64,000 nt of DNA from Isoetes taiwanensis (lineage: Eukaryota; Streptophyta; Lycopodiopsida; Isoetales; Isoetaceae), in contig JAJEKV010000260.1 of the NCBI GenBank assembly GCA_021234155.1, positions 124,001 through 188,000 on the forward strand, written 5' to 3'. Positions 44,181 through 56,059 of the stretch are shown piece after piece. Under the pieces are notes generated by a model. That model did no database searches. It saw only the letters and a list, made by a program, of their open reading frames with translations, and was not told the origin of the DNA. Position 1 is the first letter of the stretch. Every line of letters starts with the position of its first letter. Both the position numbers and the translations under genes were made by a program.

Positions 44181-46766
44181 CATCAGGGCTGGAGCGTGGA
44201 ACATCAACACATTGAATCTAAGTGACGTGGATACAATGGCTGATGTTCTCGTACTGTTAGATATGGTATTTTTCCTAGAAACAGGGGAACATGAAAGGCG
44301 TGGGTTGCCTGAGCTTCAAGGATTATACTTATTAGTTCAGTATGGAATACAAAAGGATGGAGGAGAAAGGGATATGGTGACATTGCTTGCTATATTTTAG
44401 CTAAGGTAATAAAAGAATCTAAACAGACAATTTGGGTTGAAATTCCAGACAGGAAAAAATCATTGTTCATTGCTGGCTGTTAATTCCCTCCTCGAGAGTC
44501 TCCTACATATGACATAGGTGAGTTGGATAGAGACGATCCGTTTAATTATCTAGAGCAAGATATAGTTAAGTTGTCTCAGAAAGGGGATGTTTTGTTGATG
44601 GGGGATTTTAATGGGCGTACTGCAAATAAACAAGCTGCTATTAGAGGTGACCATGGTAATGCTATATGGGCAGAAATGTTGGATGATGATGAGCTGAAGG
44701 CTAGTGGATGGTTTAGAGAGTCTCTAGACTCTGAGCATTGGGCTAACCCTCAGGGTCATCATCTGTTGAGTTTGTGTAGTGGCCTTGATCTCCTTGTATA
44801 CAATGGTACTAGAAAATTTCCTGGAACAGGTGCCCGTACATGCAGAGATGCAAGTGTGGTGGACTATGTTATAGCCAGCGCGGAGTTTGCATCAGAAGTA
44901 AGAAATTTCCATGTTGGAGAATTGCACTTAGAATCTGATCATGTTCCTCTGTTCCTTGAAATATACACCAAAGGGCACCCCATACACATTCAAAAAAATG
45001 CCATAAAAAAAGGTATGTACGCATATGCATAAAGCCCATATTTATTAGCAATTTTGTGAAAATCAAATAGATATGGTGCATTGGCCTTGTGGTGCTACTG
45101 AGATGAGTGATGTACTTTCCTCAGTATTAGTAAAATGTACTGAGCAGTGTTTCCTATCAAAGAGAAAACTCAAAGGTTTATCTTGCAATGGATGGTTCGA
45201 TCTTTGAATGCAAACTCAAGGGAACAATATAAGCAGGTAAAATCTAAACAATGCAAGAATGAGTACATGAAGCTAATTAAAAAAAAAAGCATGTTTTTCT
45301 CAAAAGAATCGGGAGGGATATGGTAGCAGAGTTAATTGCTGACCCCAGGAGGTTTTGGAATAGCCTAAAGCCTAAGAATAGTGTGTGGTAGAATTTTGGG
45401 AGTTAATGACCTTATGCGTCACATACACAAGTTATATTTTATGCCACAGGTTGGGAAAGTACAACGAGATACATGCGGGTCTAACATCTTACAATTCACT
45501 GTGGAAGACATTGAGTTGGGCTTGCATAAATTATCTAATTTGTAAAGCAGGTGATGCACATGGGTGATGGCGAAATGCTTAAGCAGGTGGCAACAAGATT
45601 TACGTGGTACTTGCTAATTTATTTAATGCGGTGTTGCGTGAAGGATTCCCCGATCGGCAAAGAGTAACTCCTTTGTATAAATATGGGGATGTAGCGGAGA
45701 TACTAGTAATTCTGGGGATGATAATGGTTAGCGACCTTTACTCTAAATTGTTTGCCACTCTCTTTGGAGCACAAAATCGATGGCTGGGCGAGGAACACCA
45801 AGTTAGGGCCGAGGGGCAAGGCGGCCGGGAGGAATAAGTCTACCATTGATCACTTGGTCACATTCAGGATGCATCATGGACTCTATTAAAAGGTACTAAA
45901 AAGCCTATGTGTCTTTGTTTTGTTGATTTTACAAAAGCTTTTGATACAGTCCAAAGGGAGTTTTTATGGCAAAGAATGGAATATCTTGGCGTACCATCTG
46001 AATTTCAGGCAGCAGTTAAAATATTGTATAAAAGGGTTTTCGTGCAACTATCTTTCCCGTTATCCGAGCAATGTTCTGACTTAGTGGAGAGTACTATTGG
46101 TGTCAAGCAAGGCTGCCCGCTTTCTCCAGCATTATTTGGCTTGTTTATAGATGAGCTGAAGAGCTGGGCCCAATAATTTGGTGGCGATGAGGTTGCATTA
46201 TCTAGATATATAGTCCTGCTTCTCTTATATGCAGATGATAGATAGTAGATAGATAGTAGTTTTAACGTCACGCCACTAGGCAGCTGGATATAGTATTGCT
46301 TTCACGGAGCGCTCAGGGGATGCAAAAACATTTGGATATGCTATCCTCTTTTTGTGACACCAAAGGAATGGTGGTAAACATGGCCAAAACCAAAGTTGTA
46401 ATATTTGGTGCAAACAAAGTTGATAAGTATAAGTTCTTTTATAAAGGAGATATGGTAGACATTGTTGATAACTACAAGTATCTCGGTTTAGTAGTGGACA
46501 AGAGCCCGAGTTGGAATACAACAGTTGAGCAAAGGGGGAATGGTGGGTTGAAAGCATTTTACTCCATGCAAAGGAAATGCCATAAAGCTGAATTGTGGAG
46601 TTTCAGCCTTAGAAAGATGTTGTTTGATGCTCTGGTGGTATCTGTAGTTCTATATGGTTGTGAAGTGTGGGGACCTGGACTTTCCTTAGATTCCTGGAAG
46701 AAAGTAGAAAAGGTACAAAAAAATTCTTTCATCTTTGGCGGGGGGCTAAGATGCAAAGCCTTATGA
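44181..46766 (+). pseudogene. LINE-4 ORF2 (endonuclease-reverse transcriptase), broken
   Basis: Starts as AGAWNINTLNLSDVD (about 44190). The endonuclease core at 44523-45032 is open, with GDVLLMGDFNGRTANKQ, then DASVVDYVIASAEF and LHLESDHVPLFLE, which hold the expected Asp, Asn and His. RT pieces: CFVDFTKAFDTVQREFLW (45913-45966), STIGVKQGCPLSPALFGLFI (about 46090) and LLYADD, with YADD at 46228-46239. Directly after YADD a GATAGTAGATAGATAGTAG microsatellite interrupts the frame. The C-terminal part is open at 46296-46766 (VVNMAKTKVVIFGAN, then YKYLGLVVDKSPSWNTTVE). Several stops separate these pieces. Confidence 0.9.
46240..46265 (+). repeat. GATA/GTAG microsatellite next to the YADD codons
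   Basis: AGATAGTAGATAGATAGTAG begins at the base after the second Asp codon of YADD. It breaks the reverse transcriptase frame. Confidence 0.85.
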
Positions 46767-47569
46767 TATGATGCTCGTGGAGTGTGATATGCTCCCGTTA
46801 GAGCTAGAAGCACTTCACAAGTTGCTTGTTTATCTTTGCAAAAGTGGTTTATGATAAGGGAACGGATAGCTTACCTTATTTGGCACATGTGCAAAGTCGG
46901 GGAAAAAAGGTTGCTATCTTGATATCATGGTTTGGCTTCAAAAATGGGGGATGAACATAGGAGATCTTGTTGAGAATAGGAGGAACCTAAGGGAATGGAT
47001 AAAGAGACATCTTTGCACACAAAATGTGGAGTGTTCGAAGTAAAGAAGGAGTATTATAAGTGGGTAATGAACCCTACCCTACAAGGAGCTTCTTACCTCA
47101 AAGAGAAGGGATTTCCAGTGAAACTTAGGCATGTGATTAGTAGAATGAGGGCTCAGCCCCCACCATCTTGGAGTTGAAGTTGGGCTGGGTAATGTCCCTC
47201 ATGGTGAGGTTGTGTAAAGTTTCTTGGAACAAATGCAATTGAAGATGAGGAGCATGTAATCCTGCATTGTCCAGGCTTACGAGTGTTGTAGGCGTAAGCA
47301 TGGTATTTTGGTTGGGGATTTGATACAGTTTTTTGAGCTTCCTGTTTGGAAAATATCTCGTTGAGATATTGCGGATAAGAGAGATGAGTATTTAGAAATT
47401 GAAGTTGATGACAACAATAGATGAAAATTATGCAGAGGAGAGAGCTAGTATGTTCCTACCAGAGGACATTCTAGATGAACTAATTTACGATGCAAATTAT
47501 GTATTTTGAACGTCTTCTAGACCCAATGGTCTCACAGATGTATTAATAAACATTTCATTTCATTTCATT

Positions 47570-49180
47570 TCCCTCTCCCTCCCCTCTCACGCCCTTCCCT
47601 TTGGGTCTCTCGTGGAACCTCGGCACACTAGACAATGGCGAGGCCTCATCTGACTGCAGCAATCCTATCTTGTACCTTATAAAATCGAGTCTGAAGTGCC
47701 TCAAGTGAGTGTGCTCTAATCGTCGAATGTCCCATGCCATGTCTAGGTGCAAGTGCACCAAGTGAACTTCTAATCCGCGGGAAAACGTAAGTGTCGGTGT
47801 GGCCTGAACTAGGCACTCTGGGCGTGAAAGATATGGCATAAAATTAGGCAAGGGTGGGCGATGGCTCATCATAGTAGATGAAATGTCACTAAATGACAAA
47901 GTAGTATGTGGTAGTGAGCCAGCCGTTTGTGGGAAGACGGGGAAAATGAAGGAAAAGTTGTTGATACACATGGTGAAATAGAAGTGGGATGGGAGGTAGG
48001 AGGTAGTGGGATTGTGGAAGTGGAGGTGAGGAGGCAATGGAAAGCGTGGAAAGGGGGATAGCGTCGATGCTTGACATAGGAGTAGTTTGATGGGATATGG
48101 GAACCTTGCTATGGATAGGCACCCTCCCAATGTAAAGATCCACATCAGCGGATGTACCGCGGAAGGAATGAAGTACTAGGACTTAGAGACGTGCCAACAA
48201 GTGTACGTGAGGGGGCCGTATAATCTCTCCCATCCTCCATAGTAGATGAGGGGGATGGATAAGCAAGTCCTAGATGTAATGCAAACTCTATCATAGCTCC
48301 TGCCTCCTGTATCCCTGTATTTCTAGAAAATGATGTTAGGGGACCGGACAACCCTCCTTAATCATGCCCTCTATCCTTTGCATGACACGAGTCTACTATA
48401 CCATCAACTACAAAATTCTCAGCTACCTCGATATCCTCACCCTTCTCAATCCTGTCGTCTGTTGTGCCTAGATGTAATGAGTCTACTCGACCATCATGAG
48501 CCACCTCAAGATCCTCATCCTCCTCAACATGTTCATGCCCATGTCCGTTAATGAGCCTAGCCTTTGTCTCTCGTCTCTGGCGTCAGCGTCCTGCGCTAGC
48601 TGCACGCAAATCCAATAGCCTCTGTACTTGCTCATCCATCCATTGGTCCCTTCCTTGTGGAGAAACCCGTGCTAGCTCTAGTGGTGGCAGTGTTTGATCC
48701 ATCTTACTCCACTCTATAGTCATCCGTGTGCGTGCTCTAGCCCTATATTTCCTCTCTTGCTGGTTAATCAAGTAATCTGCCTTGCTACACCGCTCTTTTC
48801 CACGCATGCGACTCTTTTCCCTTTCTTTTTCTCGTGTTGCATCATCTATAGGGGCATCCTCATGCCTTTTACGTGCACCTCATGCACGAGGAACCTAAGG
48901 CACCTCACTGTGCTTATCCCTCTGATGGATAGCTGCCCCCTGCATCATCTCCAAATACCCCTCCCCACCATGGTCATGGGTATGAGTGCACCCATCATAT
49001 ATGCAAAACCACCTGTCCTGAGATGTGGCAAACTGCCCATGAATAGTCGTCGTTAGACGAACTAAATCTATTGTCTAAAAAAGAAGAACATTACAATACT
49101 CACACTTCATCAGCCCAGGTCAGATGTTTGGATGGCATCGCCACACCATCTCCCTCTTGTTGCGAGTCTTTTGTAGCCAT
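47570..49180 (-). pseudogene. Minus-strand transposon-type gene (Myb/SANT-like start?), broken by nonsense codons
   Basis: Exon 1 (49106-49180) encodes MATKDSQQEGDGVAMPSKHL and TWADE. A short intron with GT...AG ends (49075-49105) follows. Exon 2, from 49074, continues in one frame: TIDLVRLTTTIHGQF, then DRWFCIYDGCTHTHDHGGEG, which resembles a Trp-containing Myb/SANT-like DNA-binding start. Then come basic (RARARTRM), acidic (EHVEEDEDLEVAHDGRVDS) and Ser/Pro-rich stretches. The frame continues for about 400 codons and is broken by TAG (48896), TGA (about 48883), TGA (about 48582), TAA (about 48357) and TGA (about 48146). Each could come from CAG, CGA or CAA by one C-to-T change. Function unproven; the MULE-like ORF is 5 kb away on the other strand. 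Confidence 0.5.
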
Positions 49181-51700
49181 CCCTATGGTAAAGCGCTAGA
49201 AAAATTATGTTTTAGTTAGAAGAATATAAATATTTTATGCACACAATTAGACAATTGCAAATACATCCTATTAAGCATGTATACACTCTTAAGCTATTAT
49301 AAATCCACACAAAGTAGAATGTACAATTGCTTTTTATTTCAATATTAAGCAACAAGCTCGAGTCTTAGTTTTACCCTGATATTAAGCAACAAGTTTAAAT
49401 CTAAGGTAAAGTTTTTTAAAAAGTCTATTAAAATATAAGGTGAAGTTTTAATACAAAATCTTAAGGGGGTTGGGATTCATGCACTCAGTATCCTTGTGAA
49501 ACAAAACATAGGGCAAAGCATTCTCGAATTGAAATAGCGCAGAACATTTTCTAACTGAAATAGGGCAGAGCATTCCTCGGGTGAAAAAATCATCGCCTAT
49601 GGCCGATCCTAAGCACCTGAAAATCAGTGAAGAAAGAGCGTCGTTTAAGCATTGGGTCTCAGCGTTGTTCTAAATCCGACACCTAAATGATTGTGGACCT
49701 GGAAATCCAGTTTTGGGTGCAGAATTCTGAGTCATCGATTTCATGGATCTAAGTTTTCATGGCAGTGCAGTGCAGTGCAGTGCAGTGCAGATAAAGTCCT
49801 CAGAGTCTCAATGTTTCTCTGTTTCTGTCAAACGAATGATAGCATTTGGGAGCAGATCAGGTTAAATGCATGCATTGGTCCTTTGCACCAAGGCCGCCTG
49901 CTGAATTTAGCCGATGATAGATGATGGGGATACTAAAATACAGATGCTTCTACTGATCTGGGGTTCCATTTCATGCCAATAGTCAGCTGGATATGCCAAG
50001 GGCAACGATTTGATGCTTCGGTTCTTTTTTATATGCCATCGATGCTCTGATGCGATGCAGCCCTGTTATATAATTTATGCTGAGCATTCACCGCTGAGCA
50101 AAAAAAGGAGGACCCAAATCCGCCCGTATAATTGGGCCTCAGAATAAAACAGAATAGCAAAAATAGAACAGAGAAATATAAAACAACATATTCTTTTTAG
50201 CACACCAGCCTAACCAAGCCTACACCCTTTCTTGCAATTTTAGCCTATCCACGTAGCATCTCCACCTTAGCAAAGTCCTGAGTGGCATAAAATAAAACGG
50301 TTAGATTCTCCATTATTTAATCATACGGCCATTAAAATTAGATAAGTCCTCAAATTCTCAACCTGGAGATGGCAATGGTCGCTCCAGCGCGATGCAAAAC
50401 CACTGTTGGAGATGCAAAGCCACTGCCGAGCTTTGCCCGATAAATAGTGACAGAGATGGACGGAGGCATAACCCAGGTTGCTGCAAGAGGCGCAACCGAA
50501 GATGGTGCTAAAAAAAAAGGCCGAGTAGAATGTCTATTATGGAAGTATTTCGTCTAGCCTAATGTGAGTTTTTTAGGCATCTTGCATGACCCAAGAATCC
50601 CTCTTCATAGAGGACGCCTCTCCTTCTTTTTCTTTGTCCACCTTTTTCTCTGCATTGCTTCAGTAGTCCGAAGGCATTCGAATGCAATTTTGTAGATTGT
50701 CGACCTCAAAAATTCAGGCAGAGTCCTTGATTAGGACTGGACCACACTACGGAGTTTTAAATCACTGCGGTCAGCAGCATCACCATCGACAAATGGGCGT
50801 GGAAACTCAAGAACACCAGCCTCTGCTCTGGAACAGGTTTCAACAAATGGACCCTCTGCTCTGTTGCAGTGAATTTCCTCAGTTCGATTTTCAGAGAGCC
50901 TGGTGATCTTCATAGGTATGATTCTAGGCTTATTTAACGACCTTAAGAGCCCATGAATGCCTTCTCTATGCCTTCTCTATTTAATGCCTATGTGCTTGAT
51001 TTTTTTTGTGACTCCATTTGCTCTTGATAATAGGACATCGTATTGTTTTCAGAACAGTCAGCAAAACAGCATGTATCTTCAAAGAAGAGATCCTATATGG
51101 CCGTATTGAAGAGTTTGACATTGTTGCCATTTCTAACAGTCCAATTGGAATGGAAAAATCAAATGGTATTGCTGCAACGAGAATTCGCTTGAACTATGGA
51201 AGGTCAGATTGCATGTTGTTCCACTCTTGAGCTCTTGAAGCAGTTTGCATTTTGGTTTCTTAGTTATCTGTACACAAACACTTTTCTTCTTTGCATTTGA
51301 TTGTGACTGTGCTTGTGATGAAATGTTTTAATTATGTGCTTATTCATTATCAGAGTATAACAACCCTAGCGTACAAAAGGGTTATTTGAGTATTACAAAT
51401 ATGCCAGCTTACCATTTTGTCTAATAATGCCTCTAATAATGATCTAGTAGGGGATCTGGAAGATCTCAGTGAAGGAACTGAACACATTAATGGTAATGTA
51501 TAAACTTTTCAGTTATATATATAAGGTAGGAGTTTGCATGTAGCATGTCATGAAGCTGCTTGCAAACCTGGCTGCAATGTCATCGTCAACTTTTGTTTGT
51601 GCCAGTGCATGTGTACTTGATGAAAAGTTGGATATGGTCTTTGTAACAGCTCAAATGCTAGAACACATAGAACTTAGTCCACTTTTGATGATATATTAGT
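49181..51700. other. Intergenic DNA with dispersed repeats
   Basis: Only repeats are recognised. A block at 50096-50190 (GGAGGACCCAAATCCG, TTGGG and CTCAGAATA) recurs at 55318-55410. AGATAAAGTCCTC-like words occur near 49788, 50340 and 55872. Protein-like frames at 50682-50906 and 51018-51230 have no recognisable domain and may be 5' parts of the BTB/BACK fragment. Confidence 0.5.
49761..49790 (+). repeat. (GCAGT)n microsatellite
   Basis: Five to six tandem GCAGT units. Confidence 0.95.
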
Positions 51701-51734
51701 TGAATGTAGTTTTTCAAATGACTCTCTTCTGCAG

Positions 51735-52110
51735 GAACATGAAAGCTAAAACAGGTGATCCTGCAGATTATGAAACGTGGTTTCTTTAATCCTTTCAATC
51801 TGAACTTTCAAATAGCATAAGCTGGGAAAATGGGCTTGAAATTCTCGTGGCCTATCACAGATATAAACTTCCAGTTTGCATGAGGCAGAGTGCAGGTTTG
51901 ATTCTTACGACTATGATCACAAAAGAGAGTTGCATGAGCGTTCTTGAATTTGCTGCAATATATGACGAAGATTTGTTCCACCAGTGCAAGAAATTTGTTA
52001 ACAAAAAATTTGCAGACATAGTTCAGCTCGAGCAATTCGAGATCTTGGCAACCAAGAACCCAATACTGGTTCTTGATCTGGTTCATCGTCGAGTGCGAAC
52101 TCGGAGAACC
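51735..52110 (+). pseudogene. BTB/POZ-BACK protein fragment
   Basis: One frame from about 51735 reads MKAKTGDPADYETWFL, then a TAA stop (51788-51790). It continues SFQSELSNSISWENGLEILV, then YHRYKLPVCMRQSAGLILT, ESCMSVLEFAAIYDEDLFHQ and CKKFVNKKFADIVQLEQFEI. This matches the last helices of a BTB domain (AxRYxLPxC) followed by the BACK domain (leucine-rich helices with a C-x-x-F helix). Such proteins are commonly Cullin-3 ubiquitin-ligase adaptors. Homology fades after VHRR near 52095. An AG acceptor just before 51735 suggests a real exon start. The in-frame stop and the absence of a BTB core make it a fragment, unless the stop is an assembly error. Confidence 0.6.
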
Positions 52111-53283
52111 TCAGTTTTTCCTTGGGGTATTCCACAGCCGCATGTCTTTCTGATTCTACAGACAAGATTAACTTATAGTTTATTACTTCTATGCTTACCG
52201 TTTGGCTTAAACAATTTTGCTCTGTGACTCAGATCTACATGAGGGCATCTGAGCAAGCATATTACACTGCTACAGTCTTGTAAACATCAATAAAAGGAAT
52301 GCTGAGCATGTCCTTATATAGATCAACAGGCCCTTTCATCATGGGCCCCTTTGTTGACAGCAGGAAAACACCTATCCTATAGTATGCATAACATGTCACG
52401 TTTGTAGTTGCATACTTGAGAATGTGCATTTGTGAATATCCATTTGGACTTTGTGTCACCTTTCTACTTGAGAATGTGCATTTATGAATATCCATTTGGA
52501 ATTTGTGTAAGCTTTCTAATATCTTAAATTCCTGTGTATTGCAACTTGCAACATGCATTTTTAATTTGATTGTTTCCCTTATAAGTTGAAGAATGGAAAT
52601 CTTGACAGTCAAAGGATCACCTTATGGAGGAATAAGTTTAATCCCCCAAAATTAACAATTGTATTATTTTGTTATACTAATGAATATGATATCACATCAA
52701 TGGGATAATGGCATGAAGTTATCTTTACTAGTTTCTCGGATTGCTCAACCCTTAGATGGAGTTGTAGCATTTGCCTTTATATCTCAAAATTCAGGCCATG
52801 TAAAGTGCAATGTACAGCTGGCTTAGAATGTGTTGTACTTCACTACATCATTTGGTTTTGTACTACACATTATGTTCATGCTTGGCTCGTATTCAAGCCT
52901 AAAGAAATCCACTTCTTGTATGCAACTGTGCATTTTTGTTCCTGTTATTCAAGCAGCTCACTACCACCCGAGCAGATCTAATGTTTACAATTTATTTTGC
53001 TATAATGTCAATTACTTTATATATTTTAGCGGGCGTTGAAAGCCGATTGTCTACCTCTAAGAATCCATTCATACATAATAATAAAATATAACAAAATAGA
53101 GGATCCATTCATACGTAATAAAATAGTCAAATCAACATTTGTCCTATTTGTCCGGCTAGAGTTTTGGCGTAGTGCCAAGAACTATAGTTGTATTCCATGG
53201 CTTTATCCTACCTATGTAAAGCAGTATCGCATTTCTGTTCTCATCGAATTTGTTCCTTCAAAATTACCATCTCACGACACGTT

Positions 53284-53437
53284 ACATTTATGGCATTTAT
53301 GGCAGGCATTAATTATGAGCATATGACATGGGTGCATTTATGGCATTTATGGTGGGCGTGACATTTATGGCATTTATGGCAGGCATTAATTATGAGCATA
53401 TGACGTGGGTGCATTTATGGCATTTATGGTGGGTCTG
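53284..53437 (+). repeat. Tandem duplication, 77-bp unit
   Basis: Units at 53284 and 53361 are almost identical, each with ACATTTATGGCATTTATGGC and AGGCATTAATTATGAGCATA. Each unit itself contains TGGCATTTA sub-repeats. Confidence 0.95.
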
Positions 53438-53449
53438 ATGAATCTGCTG

Positions 53450-53861
53450 CTGGGTATGGATCTGCAAGTGTCCAAGAGGCTGATCCGAGGTTTGGAAAGA
53501 TGGGGGAGCTTGGGTGCGATGGGAGACTTGAGAATGAAGAGCTTGGGCTTGGCCCCGATTTAGCATTAACCCAATTCCTTCTTTCATTGGGGAAGAAGGC
53601 GGCGCGGAGGGCGGATATGGCGATTCCATGGCGTGAAGTGCAAAAAGTGGGCTCCCCTTCCCGGCCGACGAATTGGCTGTACCTCGGGCGCCATAGCCTC
53701 CACCCGGGATTGCATCCTCTTCGCCTTGTTTACTCAAAACCATCATAATTCGCACAAATTTCATACCACTGCTAAATCCAAGCTTTTGAGCTTCAATTTC
53801 CAATGAGAAGGCGGTCTTTGAAAATTTAAACAAAATGTGAGAGTTCCGGCAAATGATTGTG
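53450..53861. other. Unassigned stretch with open frames on both strands
   Basis: GC-richer than its surroundings and open on both strands: plus 53500-53748, minus 53390-53872 (Ser/Pro/Gln-rich). No recognisable domain. Either could be a gene fragment; I do not call one. Confidence 0.35.
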
Positions 53862-54012
53862 GAACCCAACAAAAAAATGCAGAGAAATTTGAGGGTTGGA
53901 TCGAGCTAGTCCGGCAGAAGAATGGGGATGAGGGAGAACCCAACAAAAAATGCAGAGAAATTTGAGGGTTGGATCGAGCTAGTCCGGACAGAAGAATGGG
54001 GATGAGGGAGAG
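53862..54012 (+). repeat. Tandem duplication, 74-bp unit
   Basis: Units at 53862 and 53936 share GAGGGTTGGATCGAGCTAGT and AGAAGAATGGGGATGAGGGA with one single-base indel each. Confidence 0.93.
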
Positions 54013-54269
54013 GGTAAAGAAGCGGCAGATTCATGGACCACGCCCTGCTGATCCGCCCTGGCTTGTTGATTTGATCGTGAAGAAGGTTACAAAACGAAAA
54101 ATTTTCCATGTAGTGAAGAAAGTTATCCGGCTTCTACAAATTCTACATGTCCTGGGTTTACGCTCTTTCATGGCCTTCTCGGATTCAGATACTGCCTACC
54201 TGTGTTTTTTAAGCACATTGCCTGCAAATCATTTGTGGCTTCAGGTTCTTTTGCAGAAATTCTAAGGAA

Positions 54270-55225
54270 ATTTTGGGGATTGCTTCTTCTGAATCCTAGT
54301 GTACTAATGGGACCCGTGTGATGCTCTATAAGCTGAGGTAACAAACTTTATTTTTTCCTTGCTTCTTGATTGGAATTTCTCGGGCGTTGAATTTTACTGG
54401 TTGTTTGTTCGTATTGGTAACACAACCTACTTAAAGGCTGGTTTTCACATGTATTATGAGAGTTTACCATGGTTAAGGCTGAATGTGCCAAGCCACATAA
54501 AGAGTTGGAGCAGGCCATGATGACACAGGTTCTCAAATTCGATTCAGCAAATGGCAAATAAATGTGCCTTTTCATTGAATGTTTAAATCTTTATTTTGTT
54601 AACTGATGATTCAATGGATGTGGAGACGAAACATATCCCTGAAGAGTTTTGTTCAATAGTTGCAATGGAATCGTTCTCACTAGGGTGCATTTTAGTTAAT
54701 TTTCTAGTTCATCATTAAATGGTATGCATGATGATTGGGGCTAGCTGATTTGATTATTCCGCACAGGGCACCAGATTTGCGTCCAATGTTCATGTCGATG
54801 TTGGTACCTCGCCTCATCTAAAAAAGAAAACCTCACATCTATTATACGGGCACAATCCTACATTTTATTATCAAACAGGGTTCTAGGCGGGAGAGAGAAA
54901 TGTTCGCGGCGGCCTTGGCCGCCGCGATAAATTTCTTGTAATAGATAAATATATGGAGAAAATTGTCAATGAATAAGAAAGTCACAAACATATGAACAAC
55001 CATAAATCTAACAAATTTTACTTTGCCAAAGCCTTCTGGTGTGCCTTTTACTAGTTTTTTTGTAGTTTTTACAGCAGAGCCTCTAGTGTAGAATCATGCC
55101 TCGATTTGCAGGCAACTAAGAGTTCCTTGTAGAATCATGTTCTGTTTTTACAGCACTGTGTTTCCTGTAGAATCGTCTCCCTTTTGGGCCTTGTAAAGTT
55201 TTGTAAAAGGATCGGATGAAGTAAA
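54270..55225. other. Intergenic DNA
   Basis: No gene or clear repeat recognised. Confidence 0.45.
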
Positions 55226-55316
55226 AGAATAAGAAGCTCTGCCATTTTCTATTTGGGCATCTCTTGTAGTAAGAATAAGAAGCTCTGCCATTTTCTATTT
55301 GGGCATCTCTTGTAGC
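55226..55316 (+). repeat. Tandem duplication, ~45-bp unit
   Basis: AAGAATAAGAAGCTCTGCC, then ATTTTCTATTTGGGCATCTC and TTGTAG, twice in a row with a single difference. Confidence 0.95.
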
Positions 55317-55784
55317 AAGAAAAGGGAGGACCCAAATCCGTCCATATCATTGGGTCTCAGAATATTTTGGCAGTGCAAAATAGAACAGTGAAATCAAAAC
55401 AACAGATTGTGAGATGTAAATAGAACATCAAAATGAAAATTGACACAGGACAGATATTTGAAGTTACAAAAACAATCAAATCTTTGGGTTCTAAATCTGA
55501 GAATCAACAAAACAAATGCAGCAGACAAGACAAATGCAGCAGTCTACATACTTACCAAGATCAAGGCATGCCCTCAAAATCCTGCTTTAAATTCTTGTCG
55601 GATGAAGTATTCTTGCAAACTTGTTCTTGCAAATTGGTAAATGGAAGCGCATGCATTGGATTCTGCTGCAGATATGGAAGCCTAGATACACAAACTGAAA
55701 TCATTGCAAAAGTTCAAAGAAAAAGACAGGATAGAAAGACTACTTTTAAGTTTGAGGAGAAATTGAATATATTTGCAGGGAACT

Positions 55785-55877
55785 GAATATAGTGTCCACT
55801 GAAGCTTTATATAGTTTCCAGATTGAAACTATATTAAGTTTCTCTTTTTTGGTGGATAATCCCAAACGGGCGTAGAT
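55785..55877. repeat. TIR-like end matching 40.35 kb in inverse orientation
   Basis: ATAGTTTCCAGATTGAAACTA and ATTAAGTTTCTC units precede CCCAAACGGGCGTAG. The reverse complement (CTACGCCCGTTTGGG) matches CTACTCCCGATTTGGG at 40352. It could be the right end of one ~15.5-kb element or the end of a separate family member. Confidence 0.5.
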
Positions 55878-56059
55878 AAAGTCCTCGGGTCGAAAAGCTC
55901 AGGCAATGGTCAAAGGAAGGAAGAATTGATTTTTAGGGTTAGGTTACGATGGCCCTGCTGGAAATCCGGCAAAGTCGAGGATAGAATGCGGTGATGCAGA
56001 AACAGAATGAATTGTGGCATGGATTTGCAATAATAATGCAAATGTAAGGCGTTGAAGCA

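Larger units (their letters stand above)
43640..47572 (+). mobile_element. LINE-4: near full-length L1-type LINE, decayed
   Basis: An ORF1 remnant at about 43880-44170 reads AEAFRVGKRGNWDRHIVVKF and then RSEILKKRQMLKG, the L1 ORF1 RNA-binding region. It ends in a Lys/Gln-rich tail. ORF2 follows, with endonuclease, RT and C-terminal parts listed separately. The 3' end carries (ATTTC)n at about 47549-47570 after a TTAATAAAC stretch. It is related in layout to LINE-1 but has a different tail. No target-site duplication was identified; the 5' limit is approximate. Confidence 0.8.

Noticed and set aside
53390-53872. A 160-codon minus-strand Ser/Pro/Gln-rich frame
   Set aside because: Its C-terminal part is the TGGCATTTA tandem duplication and the opposite strand is also open. 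No domain supports it.
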